This document shows positions 36,080 to 47,967 of a stretch of 64,000 bases of DNA, piece after piece (the stretch's first letter is position 1; each line of letters opens with the position of its first letter). Both the position numbers and the translations under genes were made by a program. The notes under the pieces were generated by a model. That model was given only the letters and a program-made list of their open reading frames with translations, was not told the origin of the DNA and ran no database searches. The stretch is from Capsicum annuum (Eukaryota; Streptophyta; Magnoliopsida; Solanales; Solanaceae). The stretch spans positions 93,707,805-93,771,804 of the forward strand of contig NC_061120.1 in NCBI RefSeq assembly GCF_002878395.1, written 5' to 3'.

Positions 36080-36730
36080 TCTAGGGCGCCTTTGTAAGGC
36101 ATTGTATGGTAGGAGATGTTGTCTTCCCATTTTATGGTGTGAATTTGTTAAGGGTAAGTTTCTTCACCACGATTTCATTCACCAAGCCTTAGAAAAAGGT
36201 GAAGATGATTCGTGAGAGGTTGAAAACCGCTCATAGTCGCCAAAAGTCCTATACAAATTTGTGGTGTAGGAGTTTTGAGTTTAGTGTTGGCGATTCCTTA
36301 TTCTTGAAGGTGTCTCCCATGAATAGAGTGATGCGAGTCAGTAAATAGGGGGATCTTAGTCCCAATTATGTTGGTCCGTATTCGATCTTTAGAGGAGTTG
36401 GAAACATTTCCTATGAGTCAGAGTTGCCTTATAGGTTGAACTTCATTTCCCCCAGGTTTTCCATGTTTCTATGTCGCGATAATGTGTTAGTGATCCTTTG
36501 TCAATTGATCCCTTAAGGGATGTTGATATTTTAGACTCTTTTTCCTATTAGGAGATCCCGGTGAGGATCATGGAGCAGCAAGTTCGCCTATTTAAAATGA
36601 TAGAAGTGTCTTCGGCAAAGATTCTATGGGGAAACAAATAGTCTAAGAGAGCCACTTATAAAGTGGAGAAGGACATAAAGTTAATCTACCCGCATTTCTT
36701 TTCCATCCTAGAAACTCATGATTGAAGTAT
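36080..36730 (+). pseudogene. F integrase C-terminus with chromodomain-like tail
   Basis: Begins KALYGRRCCLPI (family: ALYGRRCRSPIGW), followed by HQALEKGEDDS-like, GDSLFLKVSPMN-like, SQLCWSVFDL-like and FHVSMSR-like pieces in changing frames. The end IPVRIMEQQVRLFKMIEVSS, AKILWGNK and ATYKVEKDIKLIYPHFF is the Tekay chromodomain-type tail. The zinc finger and all catalytic residues are absent because of the internal deletion between about 35770 and 36080. Confidence 0.8.
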
Positions 36731-36938
36731 GTGTTGATCTTCTTTATTTGAATTACGTGTTGGGTAGGTAATGGGTTCGAGTCCCTAAACATTGAGAGAG
36801 CCAAGTGGCATTCATAAAAGGTGAAGTATCATTGTTGTCTACTTTTTCCTAAGTTGTTTGAGGTTTATTTTGATTTGTGCTAACATATTAAATTATGTTA
36901 ATGCTTTTCTTACCCATTCGAGGACAAATGATCCTAAG

Positions 36939-36948
36939 TGGGGGAGAA
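36939..36948 (+). promoter_or_regulatory. Polypurine tract of F
   Basis: tgggggagaa immediately before the LTR start tgaaacaccc. This is the best preserved purine tract in the window and the reference for the others. Confidence 0.88.
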
Positions 36949-39354
36949 TGAAACACCCAAATCTTGGCCTTGCAAAAATATTTGGTTTTGAGTAAGATGA
37001 CCATGATACGATTGAACAAGCCAATCGTACCCTTCGGATATGGGTTGTATCCAACCTTTGTTACCTGTCTCATACCTTAAGCATCCTAGGATGGATAGTA
37101 TGTTGTCCCCTATACTAGTGGCCCTCCCCTTAATCATACCTAAGGGTACGAGTCATGCCTAGGTGAGTAAGATGGAGTGAGGTCTTCGCTTGAATGAACT
37201 GTTTTATATACGGTTTGTGTGTACAAGTTAGGGATTGAGTCATATCCTTTGCATACGACTAAGGGTGTACACTCATACCCTTTAAAGTGTGCTAGACCTA
37301 GGAGAGGCCTAGGGTACGAGTCAGGGTAACACTCATACCCTAGGGTACGATTCCCTTAATGAGTCATATGGTGAGTCATACCCCTTGATGGGTCCAAATT
37401 TATGCCTTTAACCAAGGGCCTTGTGATCATTTCCGTCAACCTAAACCCCATGTCCATTCTCTATATAAGTGTTTACGGCCTCCTTAAACACATTGTTTGC
37501 GGATATAACATTCTAAACTCCCTCTCAAACACTCAAAGTTTCTTGAAGCGAGATTGGAGGTAATAGTTTTAAGGGCCCTCATCTTGAAGAAAAAGATGAG
37601 TCAAATTCTTGGTGGATCATCTTTTTTAAGGCATGTAACCCTTCCCCTTTTTAAATAACTCTAAACCCATGTATTTTATACTTGGATTGGTAATTAGACA
37701 TGGTGATTTGAAATCAAATGAAAAAGGTTTTGTTGCCTAATGATGAATAATGTTGTTTCATGCTTCGACTTGGTTTTATACATGTTATTGATGATGAATT
37801 ACATGTGTGGGTGTTTTTTTTATATGGTTTAACATGTTGGTATTGAATAACCCTAATCTTGATATTTTCTACCATGAGAATAGCCTTGTTAAAGAAATTC
37901 TAAGGTGTTTGTGAAAATGTCTAAATAAATTGTCTAGTCACATGTTAGTAATGTTTTGAACTAGGGCCATGGATCAATAAGATTGAAAGATTGATAAATG
38001 ATATTGAGAAGGTATTGTGAGCCATGTATTGTATGATTAATGACCTGGTTGATAGATGGCTAGTAAGAAATTTGATATCCTAAACACAAAATTGAGTTTA
38101 AATAATGTGTTGAACAAAAATATGGTGAGAATATAGTGTAAGCTTGCTCAAGAAATAGGAATAGTTGTGTGGGTCTTGATGACCATAAATTGAATCGACC
38201 AATTAATTGAATCAAGGTGTTTAGTCCATTGAAATTATTAATGGTTAAATGGTTGTGTTAAGGTCAAATGTGTATCTTTGATATTAGATTAGTAAACATG
38301 AATGAGTTATGATAATGACTAAATGGTTGTCAACTTTTGGTAAATGCTTGATAAGAACCTTGCTAATGACATAATGAATTAGCTTATGAATTTAAATTGT
38401 GTGATGGCCCTATAAATATGAATGGTTAATAATTTGTACTATGATTATATTGTTAGCCATATAATTAGTTGAATTATGATCATGTTGGCTCGATGGATAA
38501 GAAAGGGGTTCAATTCCATAAGCTTGAACTTGAAATTGTGTGCAAGACTTATGTGTGGTATAGCAATGTTAATGAAGAATGATTGGTTTGTATAGGTCTT
38601 GATATCCATAAATGAACTTTCATTGTTTTGTGAACTAAAGCCTTAGCCCTATCTATATTATTAATGACTAATTGGGTCAGAAAAGACCATGTGGTAGTCT
38701 ATGGAGTTGATATGTATTCTTGGTGGCTAGAATTACCTAAATGAGTTCATGCCCTTAAATGTCGAAATGAATTGTATAGATGTTAATGCATGAAATTATG
38801 GGTTAAGAGTTCAATTGTCGGATAATGATGGTAATAAGATGAATATTCTTTAAAGTTCCTGATCTAACCGCTAACTGTCTCTAGACGCTATGTCCCCACG
38901 CGACATAGGAGCCATAGCATCTTTTTCATGTTCTACACAGTGATCAGGTGTTCGAGCCATTCGGGCATTGACCTTGAAGTGGTTAGCTTCCACACTCCGG
39001 AAGACCTACCTTTCATAGTCAATTTATCCTATGTGATAGACTTGTATAGGTTTGGTACTTGGCTATTGTCGGGGACATGTCCTAACATATTATGGACTTC
39101 AGTTTGGTAGAGGTTTTTTTGGATGACTGTGGACTTAGGTATATTGGATAGACTATTGACATTAATGAAATGTTAGGTATTGTCTATGTAACTGCTATTA
39201 TCCTTATATTTCAGCTATCTTATAATATTTTGGTGGTTTACCCGACCCTTGTGTGGTTTTTATGATGATGGTTTGGTTGGGATATCAAGGCACACTAAGA
39301 CTCATATGGTCTTGAGGTGCCCATAAGACATAGCCTGATTTTCGTGGTGTGTCA
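36949..39354 (+). repeat. 3' LTR of F
   Basis: Starts tgaaacaccc right after the purine tract and ends gtggtgtgtca at 39354, 2406 bp. A probable TATA box tatataa is at 37462-37468. Two tgagtca sites lie at 37360-37366 and 37372-37378, with many acgagtc/actcatac motifs at 37140-37380. The ttgaagtggttagcttcc box is at 38974-38991 and ggggacatgtcc near 39070. After 39354 the sequence passes directly into the truncated LTR of element C. Confidence 0.82.
37462..37468 (+). promoter_or_regulatory. Probable TATA box of the F LTR
   Basis: tatataa about 515 bp into the LTR, followed by a leader-like stretch with cactcaaag. Placement fits an LTR promoter. Confidence 0.55.
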
Positions 39355-41410
39355 CATATAAAAAGGTAGGAAACTCAAAAATAAATTTAAAAAATTCGAC
39401 AACATCAACAACCACAGCAATCAACAAAGACTCTAAACTAAACAAAACGAATCTAAGTCAGGAGATGCCCCTGACGATTGCCAAAGAATCCAAATAGAAT
39501 TAGTCTAAGACTTAATGGGAACATGAATTCAAAATGATATCCCTTTCGGAGAATGGAAGTTTACAAATTAAAAGTTATCTAATGACAGCCCAGAATCCTA
39601 TCACTGGGCAACAAAAGTAAAAGTGTCTTCATTCCCTGCATTGCGTTGGGATACATAAACCAGAGATGGTTATCGGTGTTAGCGCTAGAATGTAACTCAG
39701 TGAAGGGATAAAACAATGCAAAGTCAAAAACCTTGGTAAAATCGACATGAACACATTGTACATACATATATTTATTACATGCTCAGATAGATAACAGGGT
39801 TTAACAATAACGTAAGATATTAGCCTTGAATGTGTAGTGTAATATCATAATAGTACCCACACGCATTATGGGACTCAAATCTCATCCACTGGTCTGGCCT
39901 CATGCGTATAGCCATACGAATTAAAGAATAATCATAAATATACATGCACGGGTAACTCAAACCTCCCGATCATATAACAAGGGTGACATGAACACCAGAT
40001 CTAAAGCAAGGGTGACTCTAATACCCATCCCTTTAGACCCTCGCGTCAACAAATGCGGTTTCTAGTATTAGTCCTTTGGGGACCTGTACTTTCACGACAA
40101 ACTATTCCACCTCCTTTAAGCCCTATCAAAACATTTAGCATATAACACATTCATTTAATCAAGGAGTTATTTACTATGACAATATCAAGTGATATCGTCA
40201 TACCGACTATAGCTTACAAGTGAACGTCATCATGAAAAATCAAATACCCATTTGGACTCTAACCAACTAACCAATAAGACTCCAACACATTTAGCCAACT
40301 GAGACTTGAACACGTTATCAATTAGGACTTCATAATATTTAGCCACCAGGTACTCAAACCCGTTTATACCTTTGGACTTCAAAGTTCTATTCAAAATCAA
40401 TCCATTTCCTTAAATACCTTTCAAATCATTCATGGTGTATTAGCCTTTTTATGTAATTGCCATATTTCAAGAGTAGTTTAATGTTCATATACTCATATTA
40501 CAAACCAATTTCACAAGATTGGGTTGAGGATATCACTAATTCAATTATGAAAATCCACATAATTAGTGGAATCCATGACAGCAAGTTTATTCACCATGCT
40601 TATGCACCCCACACGTTCAAAACCATCATTAAAGTATAAAAAAATTATTTATAAACAATGGGAACATAGTTTAAGGGAATAATCATTAAAAAACCCTAAC
40701 CCACAATCAAAATCCAATATTCAAAACCACTGGAATAACAATTTAAAACATATGCTTTTTAAAAATAAACTTTGGGGAAGAGTAACATGCCTGAGATATC
40801 AAAAATTATGAAAAGAAATCAACCCTTAGAAGCTCTAACTTCCAATTACTTAGAAACACTAGGTATTATTGACTTAGGTATTTGAGAGAGTTTGAGATAG
40901 TGTATTTCATGGTTAAGTGTTGAGAATAGGGTCCCCAACATGTTTTATGGTTGTGGTTCTTAAGTGGGGAAACATGGAAATGTCCAAAGTGCTCTCAATT
41001 AAGAGCTAATATTTATCGAAAGTGAAAATGGGTCACCTTACAGCTCGTTAGGACACGCTATGACTCCCGACCACGAGTCACATTCTGGAAAGTAGCATAA
41101 GACACCCACACAGGTCTGACTACCAGTCATACCCTATGACTCATACTCAAACTTTACAAGTCGTGAGATTCAATCATAGGCACCGTAAAAATAAGGAACC
41201 ATTACACTGGTTTGGCTAAGGAAGGGACCCTAGAACTCGTAAAGAGTCCATATGACTCGCTTCTTCCTAGTCGTACTTAGGTCAGAGACATTAGATAACA
41301 TACTAGTCACCCTACTATTTGGGGTCTTGCGACTAATATGGTGTGCCGTTGGTTTGGCCTTAAGCTCATAACCAAGGAATTTTCCAAGGAACAAAATCTG
41401 AGATGTTGAA
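39355..41410 (-). repeat. 3' LTR of element C, end truncated
   Basis: Parallel to 62403-64000 from gggaaactca onward (39366 here), so the first 150 bp or so of the LTR's downstream end are missing where it meets the LTR of F. It ends gatgttgaa at 41410 followed by ttcttctccc, the degraded LTR start and purine tract. The box ggaagtttacaaatt is at 39555-39569. Short units of the type gccaattgggactt repeat at about 40225-40385. tgactca lies at 41137-41143. Confidence 0.83.
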
Positions 41411-41597
41411 TTCTTCTCCCAGGATCATTCATCCACAAATCATAAGTCAAGGCATTAATTAGCCTTATTTAACGCAAAAACACAACCACAATTTCCTTTA
41501 AGAAAGACAGAAAAAAAAGATATTAAGGAATACATATACCTTAGGCACGATTATCCAAAGTAAGCAACAAGAATAGATAATTGTACTTTATGTCTTC

Positions 41598-42830
41598 TTA
41601 TGCCTCCCAAGTAGCTTCTTCAACCTTATGATTCCTCCATAGAACCTTCATAGAAGCCACATCTGTAGTCCGCAAACAATCAAATTTCATATACAAACTC
41701 TCAAATGGGACTTTATCATAATACAAGGAATCTGGAACGTCAACACTCTCCAAAGGAATATGCAAGGAAGGATCACTCACGCACTTCATTAACATAGAAA
41801 TATGAAAGACCAGGTGGATAGAACTCAAACTCGAAGGCAACTGCAAGTCACAATCTACATTGCCCACTCTAATTAAAATCAAGTACAGGACAATATAACG
41901 GGGACTGAGCTTCCCCTTCTTTCCCAACCTTTCACCCCTTTCATAGGAGAAACCTTCAAAAAGACCCAATCACACATATCAAACTCTAACTCCCTTCACC
42001 TCACTTCTGTATAAGACTTTTGGCAACTCTGAAAAGCTTTAAGCCTATCCCAAATTATCTTTACCTTTTCTATGGCTTGGTGAACCAAGTCTGGACAGAA
42101 CAATAAAGTCTCACCAACTTAAAACCACCCAATAGGAGACCCATACCTTCAACCAGAGAAAGCCTGGAATGGAGCCATTCCAATACTCAAGTGATAGTTG
42201 TTATTATATTCAAACTCTATGAGAGGAAAATAATCAACCCAACTTCAACCAAATTTAATCATAAAATCCCTTAACATATCTTCTAAAGTGTGAATAGTGT
42301 TTCACTTGTCTATTACTGTGAGTGTAGAAAGAGACGCTAAGGTTCACCTTAGTCAACAAACTATTCTAAAAAGTATGTCAAAAGTGAAAAAAGAACTACA
42401 TACCTTAATATAAAATAATAGAAATAGGAGAACCATGCAACTTGATAATCTCCAGGATGAAACTCTTAGTATAATCCTATGCAGAATAATTAGTCCTCAA
42501 TTGCAAGAAGTAAGTACACATAGTCTTCCAATCAACGATTACCCAAATTGAATAAAACTGACTTTGAGATAGCAGAAGACAAGTAATGAAATCTGTATTA
42601 ATCACTTCCCATTTCTGCATGAGCAACTAAATCTCTTAAGGCAAAATACCCGGCTTCAAGTGTTCCACTTTCACATGCTAACAAACCATACACTTTGACA
42701 CAAAATTGGCCGCATCCCTCTTTATGTTATTGACCGATAATTTTTTTTAAAATCACGGTACATGTTCATCAAAAAAGGATGAACTATGTGCCTCGACTCA
42801 TGAGCTTCAAGAAATATCCTGTACCACAGC
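41598..42830 (-). pseudogene. C integrase with chromodomain-like tail
   Basis: The tail and GPY/F part at 41969-41598 form an open frame of 123 codons: ERLGKKGKLSPRYIVLYLIL, RVGNVDCDLQLP, SIHLVFHISMLMKCVSDPSL, HIPLESVDVPDSLYYDKVPF, and VLWRNHKVEEATWEA. The core near 42640-42420 gives QKWEVINTDFIT with the first catalytic Asp, then IWVIVDWKT and EIIKLHGSPISIILY followed by a stop, so the second Asp is Tyr. Zinc-binding remains lie near 42700. Frames are interrupted between the parts. Confidence 0.85.
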
Positions 42831-43480
42831 CCATTAACATCGAAACATGCAATCTACCTTGGTACCTAAATATACCATCACCACTAATCTTAAAAGACAT
42901 AACCTTTTGTTGACCTACATTATCCTTAATCTGTATCAAGATAGGATCCAAAACATATTTCTCCTTCACCTCAACACCAATAGATGACTTTGCCATATCT
43001 TGCACAATAAAACCTCCATCCTCAGAGTCCAAAAAAAGGACTGAGAGATTAGCCAAACGGTTAATATTCTTTACCAAACCTCGCTTCTCCTCATCAACAT
43101 AAGATAATCTCTCCATAGACAACCTGCTAAGAGAATTAGTAACGACATTAGCTATACCTAGTTGATAATAGACAGTCGTATCATAATACTTGAGCAACCC
43201 AAGCCATCTCCTTCTCCTGAGGTTCAACTCCTTCTAGGTGAACACGTACTGCAAGTTATTATGATCAAATTATATATCAACATGAACTCCATACAAGTAA
43301 TGGCTCCAAATTGTCAAAGAAAAAACCAAAGTGAACAACTCCAAATCATGAGTTGGATAATTCCTCGCATGTACCTTCAACTACCTAAAGGCATATACGA
43401 CCACCCTGCTATGATGCATCAACGTGTAAATTGCAACCCAATCACACATGAGATACGTCACAATAAACAACAAAACCATC
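42784..43480 (-). pseudogene. C RNase H and connection
   Basis: A 147-codon open stretch (43227-42784) reads MNLRRRRWLGLLKYYDTTVY, YQLGIANVVTNSLSRLSMER, then LVKNINRLANLSVLFLDSED and IQIKDNVGQQKVMSFKISGD with GIFRYQGRLHVS, the domain end and the spacer before integrase. The front of RNase H (43440-43230) is broken by stops. Relative to functional relatives, the Asp of the VADALSR motif is Asn (VTNSLSR). Confidence 0.87.
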
Positions 43481-44340
43481 AGTACTCTTGCGTATAGTCA
43501 AAACTAGAGTTAAAGTCAAATTATTCTTCAACTTCTCAAAGCTACCGTCACAAGCATTGGAACATAGAAACTTCATATTCTTCTTAGTCAACTTAGTCAA
43601 TAGAGCAGCAATTGAAGAGAAACTCACCAAAAACATCCTATAATACCCAGCTAAACCTATGAAGCTCTGAATATTAGTTAGAGTCATTGGTCTACGCCAC
43701 TTCTTAACTACCTCACTTTTTATGGATTCCCCTCACTAGAAACAACATGACCATGGAAGGCCACATTGTTCAACTAGAACTCACACTTAAGAAAATTAGC
43801 ATTAACACACTGATCTTTAAGAGTCCGTAACACTATATGGAGGTGATTGACATAATCGTTCACACTCTTAGAGTATACCAAGATGTCATTAATAAATACA
43901 TGACAAATAAATCCTAAAACTAATAAAATACGCAATTCATAAGATCCATCAATGTTGTTGAAGCATTAGTCAACCCAAAAGACATAGCTAAGAACTCGTA
44001 GTAACCATACCAAATAAAAAATATAGTTTTAACGATATCCACCTCCCAAATTTTCAACTTATGATAACCCAATAGAAATTCAATCTTAGAAAATAACTTA
44101 GCACCCTAAAGTTGGTCAAGCAGGTCATCAATCCTTAGAAGAGGATACATATTTTTCATTGTCACCTTATTCAATTATCGGTAGTCTATACACATCCAAA
44201 GGGATCCATCCATCTTATGGAGGAAAAGAATAGGAGCACCTCGTGAAGAAATAATAAGAAAAATACAACATTTATCAATAAGACTTCAATTGCTCCTTAA
44301 GTTCTTTCAACTCATCTATAGCCATTGTATAATGAGGGAT
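43481..44340 (-). pseudogene. C reverse transcriptase
   Basis: The part nearest RNase H at 43687-43442 reads LTNIQSFIGLAGYYRMFLVS and FSSIAALLTKLTKKNMKFLC, the RT thumb/connection. Upstream, YGYYEFLAMSFGLTNA near 44020 and VFINDILVYSKS near 43880 mark the palm. The catalytic box reads FIND for FIDD. Frame changes separate the parts. Confidence 0.83.
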
Positions 44341-44930
44341 AAAGATAAGACCGGTATTCGGGAGAAAATCAATCCCGAAGTATATTTACCTATTATTGAA
44401 TACCAGAAAGATAATTAGGAAATATTTTGGGAAAATCATTGACTATTAGGATAGATTGCAAAGAAAGGCCCTCAGAATTTAAATCCTTAACCCAATCTAG
44501 ATGATCCAAATACCCTTTGGAAGTCAATTTTTGGGATCTGAGATAAGAAATAAACATTTTCTTAGATGCTAATGAATTTCCTTCCGAATCAATCACTTGT
44601 TCATTTGGGAATTTGAAGATGAGTATTTGAGTCCTATAACGAGAGACGTATAGAACTAATAGATCAAATCTATCCCCCCCAAAAAATAAAAGTCTAAGAT
44701 ATCCATCTCTAGTAGATCCAGCAACGTCTCCCTTCCATAGATAGATACCACACAAACCCTATAGATTTTTTTAACCATAGTAGAGTCACGCACTAGTTTA
44801 GACACGAAAAAGGGATAAAAAATACACTCTGGACCAAATACAAAATAAATATCCTCATAAGGGGTACATAAGAAAGAGTAGACCCTAGATCAAGTAGATA
44901 ATACACATCACGAGATAAATGATATAATGT
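44341..44930 (-). pseudogene. C aspartic protease
   Basis: The active-site segment near 44900 reads DVYYLLDLGSTLSYVPLMRI. The D-x-G-S loop is intact, unlike in A1 and A2. The downstream half at 44755-44393 contains RYRTQILIFKFPNEQVIDSE, MFISYLRSQKLTSKGYLDHL and QSILIVNDFPKIFPNYLSGI, the protease end and the LPG-type cleavage linker leading into RT. A frame change lies between the two halves. Confidence 0.83.
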
Positions 44931-46229
44931 AATAGTGAAAACATCAGGACAATCCTCAAATTTCCAATGGGTGGCAAGAGCATAGAGAAGATTTTGGCTA
45001 GTGCTAGTACTAAAAGTAGCACCCTTTGGTGCAGGAATTGAAGAAGTACCAACTGAAACCTTATCATCTCCAAAAGAAACCATAAAAGGAAAATTTTGTT
45101 GCATGCGACAAAACTAACCATATTAGAAGCACTTATCCCTCCCTTCATCACATACTCTATGATAAATCTATCCACAAAAATGACAAGGAAGATAAGATAT
45201 GGCAGACTGAGACTTGCTTGACTAAGACTAGGCACCTTGCTTCCTAAATCTACTATTTTTTTCTAAGAAATAATTATTCGGTGACATCGACTATGGAGCA
45301 CTATCCATAGTTACTTCTTCTTAGACCACTGCCTGTCATCTCTACTACAATTTTGCTGGCTTTTGCTCTATTTAAATTACCTAAATTTATTACTCTACCT
45401 TTTACCTATTTTAGCTTATTTCTTCTTTTCATCTTTAACTTGCTGTATATACATCACAAGCCTAGAGATATATAGGTTATTATTTAGCAATACAGCCTTG
45501 CACTCCAATACCAAGCCTAGAGACAATCCCAAAGCAAACTGTCGTATCTTAGACCTCATAGAATACACCAACACTTGGAAAAAATAGGATAACTGATGAA
45601 TCTTCAAGGACTACTATTTCAAAGCCATTCTTCCTTCCATTAAATTCACAAAGTCCACGGTCTTTGTTTTTTCATCTTTTTGGGAAGTAAGCAATCATGA
45701 AAAGCACAATAAAAGTCATCCCATATAGGTGGCTTAAATTCCTCACCCTTTGGCTGCTCTTACTCCTCCTATAATTTATATACTATATCCTTCAATTAAT
45801 ATGCAGTGAGCTCCACACACTTAAAGTCAAAAGCATGCATCACTCAAAAATCCTTTTTTACCTCCTCTATGATCCCTTAAGGATCTTTCCCAACCTTAGA
45901 ATCACTGAAGGTTGGAGGAATCAACCTCATGAATCGACCAAACCTTGTGTCATAAGAACAATGAGTAATAGGAGAAATATTATTAGACTAGTGCGACTGA
46001 AAGGCCACTAACTGAGTAAGCAAATAGATCGACCTATAGAAGTCAGCATTAGATATATTACCCTGAGGACTCTAAAGGGGACTAGAGTGAACCAATAGAA
46101 CTCCATGAGGGAAATTAGAAGTAGGGACCATAAATTGGGTTTGTACCCAATAAGAAGGATGAGTCCCATCCATGTTTTCCTATATGGGATTGAGTAGTTT
46201 CCACGAGCATTAGCTCTCTGAGGAGGCAT
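44931..46229 (-). pseudogene. C gag with zinc knuckle
   Basis: The start is chosen at 46229 (MPPQRANARGN), the standard gag beginning of these elements. The longer open frame from 46247 adds residues not found in relatives. The zinc knuckle near 45175-45140 reads CHFCG, a stop, then IYHRVC, one or two residues shorter than C-x2-C-x4-H-x4-C. Gag body text lies between, near 45900-45550, interrupted by stops. Confidence 0.8.
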
Positions 46230-46332
46230 AATTTTAAATAAAAGCAAACATAATTAGAGGAGATTTCAACATCCTAGACACCATAGCCTGAAAGTAAAAC
46301 ACAAGGAAGAAAAACATTCCTAAATGTCTTAT

Positions 46333-47874
46333 AGTTAATGTGTCATGGAAACATGGCACATTCGATTCTTAAAATGGCAAAATTATTTGTTGATTTAAGC
46401 CATTTTTTCTTATGATATGTGTTATATGTGTTTTGTAGGGAAAGTAGGTCATAAGTTGTGTTGAACTAAAAAGGTAAAACGATAAGTGTTGAAATGTTGA
46501 AGAACTGGTAAAGCTACTATTTTTATTTCATCTTATGACTCACAGCCAGACTCATAGAAATAATAGTAGGCAATGAAAATTTATAATAGTAAATCTATAG
46601 AAGACTATGTATTATATAGTCATAATAAGACTCGTAATGAAAAGTCGTACTGACAATAGTGCGCAATATCTTAAAGGTTATTTCTCCATTGATAATAGGT
46701 GAAGTCCATGAGTCGTAAGAATTGACTACGACTCACTATGAGAAGTCATAAAGATAACATACTCAAGAGCCCTAAAGATTAAAAGTTACTAGAGTGACTA
46801 TAATTAGCAGCATACAACTACTAGTGTGACACTACTAGTTGTAACCACTGAAACATGAAAAAAGATACCACTCCAGCAAACAAGTCGTAACCTAACGTAG
46901 TGACTCATTATTGGAGGCGTAACGACTACCGACATAGTTTTCCTATTTTGTTTTGACTAGGTTGACTTTGTTATTTGAGATACTATAAATACCCTAGGGT
47001 TATTCCTTTATTATGTTACATGATTTTCATAGTGTTCTGCATACTTTCACATAGTTTGATTATTGATGCAATTGTCCTTGAGTTTTTGGTTTTGTATTCC
47101 AGTGGAGGTTTTAGATTTTATTCTTTCATTATTGTGAAATTAATTACATATCTTCTTTATTAATTTCCATAGATTTTTGCATGAGCATAAGTGACTAATT
47201 TTCTTAACTAGGGTTATTGGAACCTTGGCGGATTGAAAACATAAGGGAAGTGGGAGATTTATCTATTTTATTTGAAGTTAAATGCATTGTGATCTTCTTT
47301 ATTTTAATTATATCCCAAGCTAGTGCAAATTCTAGGTGATTGTCTGTATTCAAAAATGTCCTCATATGGGAGTTTGCAATTGGAAAAAAGAGGTTAAGAT
47401 AGTGATTCGAGTATATCAACCCTCTTTTAATCAACTTGAGACTCAAAAATTGAGAGTTATACTAATGTTACAAAAAAGGGAAAGCAAGGATACACCCTAA
47501 GATTCTTGAGGTAAAGGGTGATATTTATCATGGCGTTCATAAGATGGTTAATAATACCTAGATTTTCACCATTGCATATAGAGTAGTGGGTTAGATAAAT
47601 CAACCACGAGAAACATACGGAGTGTAGAATCAAGGGGGAATGTAGTCGTAGTGTTCCTATAGTACTGTTTACAAACTCAAGCATTCATATTCGGCTACGT
47701 GTTACTCTTGTCTTTATCTACCTCGTTTACTTTTGTACATTGCCCGTAATCTCATTAAGTTTGAGAGATACTTCAATGCATTACCGATGGGTATGACCCC
47801 AACCTATTCTAGTTTACTATATTTGACATCTGTCTCAACATACTTCTTTTAATGTTAATTTTTAGGCATCATCA
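46333..47874 (+). repeat. 5' LTR of the Athila element
   Basis: The start is placed by aligning agttaatgtgtcatgg here with tgttgatatgacatgg of the 3' LTR, so the terminal TG has become AG. It ends ggcatcatca at 47874 before the primer site. It is longer than the 3' LTR because of an extra 272 bp between aaagctact (46510-46518) and aaagttact (46782-46790) and about 75 bp near 47172-47280. TATA box at 46984-46991; tgactca at 46536-46542 and 46901-46907. Confidence 0.87.
46984..46991 (+). promoter_or_regulatory. TATA box of the Athila 5' LTR
   Basis: tataaata followed by ccctagggttattcct. The same string occurs in the 3' LTR at 61327-61334 in the same context, so it is conserved between otherwise diverged LTRs. 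Confidence 0.75.
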
Positions 47875-47876
47875 AA

Positions 47877-47897
47877 TTTTGGCTTCGTTGTCGAGGA
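47877..47897 (+). promoter_or_regulatory. Primer binding site, tRNA-Asp type
   Basis: ttttggcttcgttgtcgagg corresponds to the ttttggcgccgttgccgggg site used by Athila/Tat elements, with C-to-T and G-to-A changes at the CpG positions. It directly follows the LTR. Confidence 0.82.
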
Positions 47898-47967
47898 GTA
47901 CGGTGTGAATTATTGCCTAATGTTGGTAAAGTTCAAGGGTTTTTGAATTTTTTTATTTGTTTGGTAT

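Larger units (their letters stand above)
34687..39354 (+). mobile_element. Tekay-type element F, plus strand, internally deleted
   Basis: Plus-strand order: protease end (35040-35290), RT (35290-35770), integrase C-terminus with chromodomain-like tail (36080-36730), purine tract (36939-36948) and a full LTR (36949-39354). RNase H and the front of integrase are missing. Gag is not recognised. The 5' part may lie left of solo LTR G (30195-31412), in which case G inserted into F. Confidence 0.75.
39355..46332 (-). mobile_element. Tekay-type element C, left part (continues at 62141)
   Basis: Minus strand: 3' LTR (39355-41410, lacking about 150 bp of its end), integrase, RNase H, RT, protease, gag starting at 46229, and the first bases of the leader to 46332. 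The leader, primer site and 5' LTR resume at 62141, after the Athila element. The flanks rejoin to a sequence like that in A1 (11909-11925) and A2 (27047-27065). This is one element split by an insertion. Confidence 0.87.
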
